NCBI RefSeq assembly: GCF_029989365.1
Contig: NZ_JAPRAQ010000033.1
Coordinates: 1-64,000 of the forward strand
Origin: Bradyrhizobium sp. Arg816
Lineage (GTDB): Bacteria; Pseudomonadota; Alphaproteobacteria; Rhizobiales; Xanthobacteraceae
Direction: 5' to 3'
Length of the DNA stretch: 64,000 nt
Both the position numbers and the translations under genes were made by a program. How positions within the stretch are numbered: position 1 is the first letter of the stretch; every line of letters begins with the position of its first letter. The notes below the pieces were generated by a model. That model ran no database searches. It saw only the letters and a list, made by a program, of their open reading frames with translations, and was not told where the DNA came from. Shown piece after piece: positions 62,027 to 64,000 of the stretch.

Positions 62027-62347
62027 ATGGCTAACATCGGTTCTTTCAAGAAGGTCGGTAATGAATTCCAGGGCGAGATCGTGACCCTGAGCCTGAAGGC
62101 CAAGGGCGTCCGCATCGTCGCCGAGACCAACCGATCCAACGACAACGCTCCCAGCCACCGCATCTATGTGGGCCGCGCGGAGATCGGCGCGGCCTGGTCG
62201 AAGCGCTCTGAAGAGGGCCGCGACTACCTCTCGCTCAAGCTCGACGACCCCTCGTTCAACGCGCCGATCTACGCCAACCTGTTCGATGACGAGGGCGGTG
62301 AGGGCTACACCCTTCTGTGGTCGCGGCCGCGCAAGAACGGCGAGTAA
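62027..62347 (+). CDS. DUF736 family protein
   Basis: 106 residues from ATG at 62027 with AGGAGAAG upstream. Typical DUF736: MANIGSFKKVGNEFQGEIVT, APSHRIYVGRAEIGAAWSKR, YLSLKLDDPSFNAPIYANLF. Small cytoplasmic protein carried by many rhizobial and Agrobacterium plasmids and ICEs, usually near conjugation genes. Function not established. It has its own terminator directly after. Confidence 0.93.
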   Translation: MANIGSFKKVGNEFQGEIVTLSLKAKGVRIVAETNRSNDNAPSHRIYVGRAEIGAAWSKRSEEGRDYLSLKLDDPSFNAPIYANLFDDEGGEGYTLLWSRPRKNGE

Positions 62348-62359
62348 GAGCGCTCAATC

Positions 62360-62390
62360 AAGCCCCGTCCGAACGGATCGGACGGGGCTT
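62360..62390 (+). terminator. Rho-independent terminator of the DUF736 gene
   Basis: Perfect 11-base arms AAGCCCCGTCC and GGACGGGGCTT around GAACGGATC, 12 bases after the stop codon, followed by CTTG. Strong hairpin with a short T-containing tail. Confidence 0.75.
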
Positions 62391-62834
62391 CTTGAGAGCC
62401 TGCCCGCAGTCTTCACGTCGTGAATCTAGATATGCAGCCATTCTCAGTATTACCGGGACATACAAAGTGGACGAGACCACCAAAACGATCTACGTCAACA
62501 TTGAAACGATTTCGTCTCCGGATTAGTCGTAGCGCATAATCAACGGCGGATCGTCCAATCGATCGCCAATGAAGAATTGAAGTTACAAATTCGCGCATCC
62601 CGGCCGGCATTACCTTGGAGCTAATATTCAAACGGGCGAGATGACGCTCGTTTGCTCCTGGGGCGTTAGCGTGCTTCTCGCATAGCAGCCATGGGCCGCT
62701 CCTGGCCCATCCGTGAAACTGCGCCCTGTCTAACTGAGGTCCGCTCATCGCGACAGAGCGGACCAGATTTGCTCAACCTGAGTTCTTCATTCTGACCCTT
62801 CTGCGACATGGCAACTGCTTTAGGGCTTCGCCCT
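62391..62834. other. Gene-free region before the Crp/Fnr gene
   Basis: About 440 bases of lower GC content. A minus-strand open frame (62413-62748) exists but has no recognisable features and poor codon character. No repeat or RNA recognised. Confidence 0.4.
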
Positions 62835-63557
62835 TCAATCCGGCATAGCCAATGAGATCGGTCGGGCCGTACTTATCGCGAAGATCTTCTCGAGTTCCAG
62901 ACGCATGGTGCCGTGGCATTCGCACGCCGCGATCGCGAGCCGCGACCGATCGATCTCGATTTGACCTCGTCGATGAGATTTGATCGCGCCGGATGCGCGC
63001 AGATCGTGCATCAAGACCGTCACCGTCGTTCGTCGGACACCAATCATTTGCGATAGGGCCTCTTGGGTGAGCGGAAGGAGGTCGTGGTCGATGCGGTCGC
63101 TAAAATGGAGTAACCAGCGGGCTATGCGAGCTTTGACCGGATGCAATGCGTTGCAGGCCATGCCGAGCTGAAATTTCATCAGCATGGTCCTGGCGTGGAT
63201 CTGAACCGCGTGCCGGATCGCTGGGCTTCGGTTGAAAACGGCGTGAAACCGCGACGCGCGGATTCGCGACGCGGTACCTGCCGCGCGAACGACTGCGGTG
63301 ACCCCCGAAGGCGATGGCCCTAGCACGGAAAGAATGCCGATTGCGCCCTCGCGCCCGACCACGGCGGTGGAAACCGTCTGCCCGTCCGCCATGTCGATCA
63401 TCAGCGAGATGGCGCCACTATGAGGAAAGAAGACATTCTCAATCTGATCACCCGGCCGCGAGAGGACGGCATCCTGATCAAGCGCAACCTTCTGTAGCTC
63501 TGGCGCCAGCATATCAAGATCCGCTTGCGGCAGTGTTGCCAGAAGGCGGTTATGCAT
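62835..63557 (-). CDS. Crp/Fnr-family transcriptional regulator
   Basis: 240 residues from ATG at 63555-63557 (six more codons are open upstream). Cyclic-nucleotide-binding-like barrel (VLSRPGDQIENVFFPHSGAI, TVSTAVVGREGAIGILSVLG) and a C-terminal winged HTH (LPLTQEALSQMIGVRRTTVT, LMHDLRASGAIKSHRRGQIE). The N-terminal cysteines of FNR are absent, so it does not carry an FNR-type Fe-S cluster. This group of short Crp/Fnr proteins is abundant in Bradyrhizobium; signal unknown. Whether it belongs to the element or to the host chromosome is unclear. Confidence 0.88.
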   Translation of the reverse strand: MHNRLLATLPQADLDMLAPELQKVALDQDAVLSRPGDQIENVFFPHSGAISLMIDMADGQTVSTAVVGREGAIGILSVLGPSPSGVTAVVRAAGTASRIRASRFHAVFNRSPAIRHAVQIHARTMLMKFQLGMACNALHPVKARIARWLLHFSDRIDHDLLPLTQEALSQMIGVRRTTVTVLMHDLRASGAIKSHRRGQIEIDRSRLAIAACECHGTMRLELEKIFAISTARPISLAMPD

Positions 63558-64000
63558 TCCGCCCCGATGCGTCACGGCAGACGACCCGCAGTGAGGCGTC
63601 CTCCGTCCACTTCATTCCGGACGGCGAGGAACGGCGGCCTTAATCTATGTTTAGATCTGCCGTCACTACTCACATTGAGATCAAATTCACCTTCAAACAC
63701 GAATATTCCAGCTGTGCATCGGCTCAAGCCTGAGTCCTCGTAGACACGAATGGGTCGACTTTGGGGAATTGTCCGCAACATGAGTGCGGCGAGTAAGGGA
63801 AGAGAGTGTCAGTATCGATGCAGTTGCAGCGTCAAAGTATCGAGGCTGCAAAGGTGCTCTTCTCCACCGGCGTTGCGTAACACCGATCTGCAGTTCTACC
63901 CATATCGAATATGAGGATCAGACATCCGTCGGCGCATTCCGCGTCATGAAATTGTCATGCTCGCGCTAGCGCATTCCTCGATGGGAACGCTCGGGTGGTA
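63558..64000. other. End of window, no gene recognised
   Basis: About 440 bases of mixed composition with short open frames on both strands, none with recognisable residues. It should contain the promoter of the Crp/Fnr gene. No attachment-site copy of the tRNA-Met 3' end is seen here. Confidence 0.4.

Noticed and set aside
62413..62748. 111-codon minus-strand open frame
   Set aside because: No recognisable domain, no good ribosome site, and low coding character; kept as gene-free.

Overview
The window looks like a chromosomal segment of a Bradyrhizobium-type alphaproteobacterium. It is GC-rich, most starts are ATG with purine-rich ribosome sites, and it carries a napEDABC periplasmic nitrate reductase operon under a FixK/FNR-type box, an alphaproteobacterial flagellar switch operon with FlbD and SciP, a PmtA-like phospholipid methyltransferase, and several families of palindromic intergenic repeats. 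Product names rest on motifs and remembered family features; no database was searched.

Layout. 1-5.5 kb: small secreted and membrane proteins, a DUF4112-type gene, then msrA-msrB (methionine sulfoxide repair). 5.8-8.8 kb: a TPR-caspase-like protein, two palindromic repeats, and an orphan RecD-like helicase. 9.0-13.4 kb: napEDABC on the minus strand behind a perfect FixK/FNR-like palindrome. 13.5-23.5 kb: a transglutaminase-like protein, the wreck of an SLC13-type permease, a membrane-anchored AraC-type regulator, an acyltransferase, a luciferase-like monooxygenase, a LuxR-type regulator, an L,D-transpeptidase and a cytochrome P450. 23.9-29.7 kb: an organosulfonate uptake and desulfonation operon (two SsuA-like binding proteins, SsuD, SsuC, SsuB, a flavin reductase, a tiny membrane protein). 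29.7-31.1 kb: an M20 peptidase between two repeats. 31.2-39.5 kb: minus-strand flagellar genes fliF-fliG-fliH-fliN-flbD, sciP, and fliK-flgD with a sigma-54-like promoter. 39.8-42.3 kb: mnmA, pmtA and a small secreted protein.

At 42.5 kb a tRNA-Met(CAT) gene marks the left end of an integrated element that fills the rest of the window; its right end is not visible. A large serine recombinase reads antisense into the tRNA. Behind it lie a kinase-like fragment; a translationally coupled hipB-hipA-PD-(D/E)XK nuclease-like operon followed by a broken AAA ATPase; an IS110-family insertion with a structured non-coding end; and a plasmid/ICE-type block: ArdC-like antirestriction protein, a frameshifted ParB-like protein, a 1,453-residue methylase plus strawberry-notch-type helicase, a Toprim protein, a DUF2493 protein, a DUF736 protein and a Crp/Fnr regulator.

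The most unusual signals are the hipBA-nuclease-ATPase island, a duplicated hairpin leader in front of the ardC-like and parB-like genes, the recombinase gene whose last codons lie inside the tRNA, the candidate bridge RNA of the IS110 element, and three single-base frameshifts in otherwise intact genes at or near short homopolymer runs.
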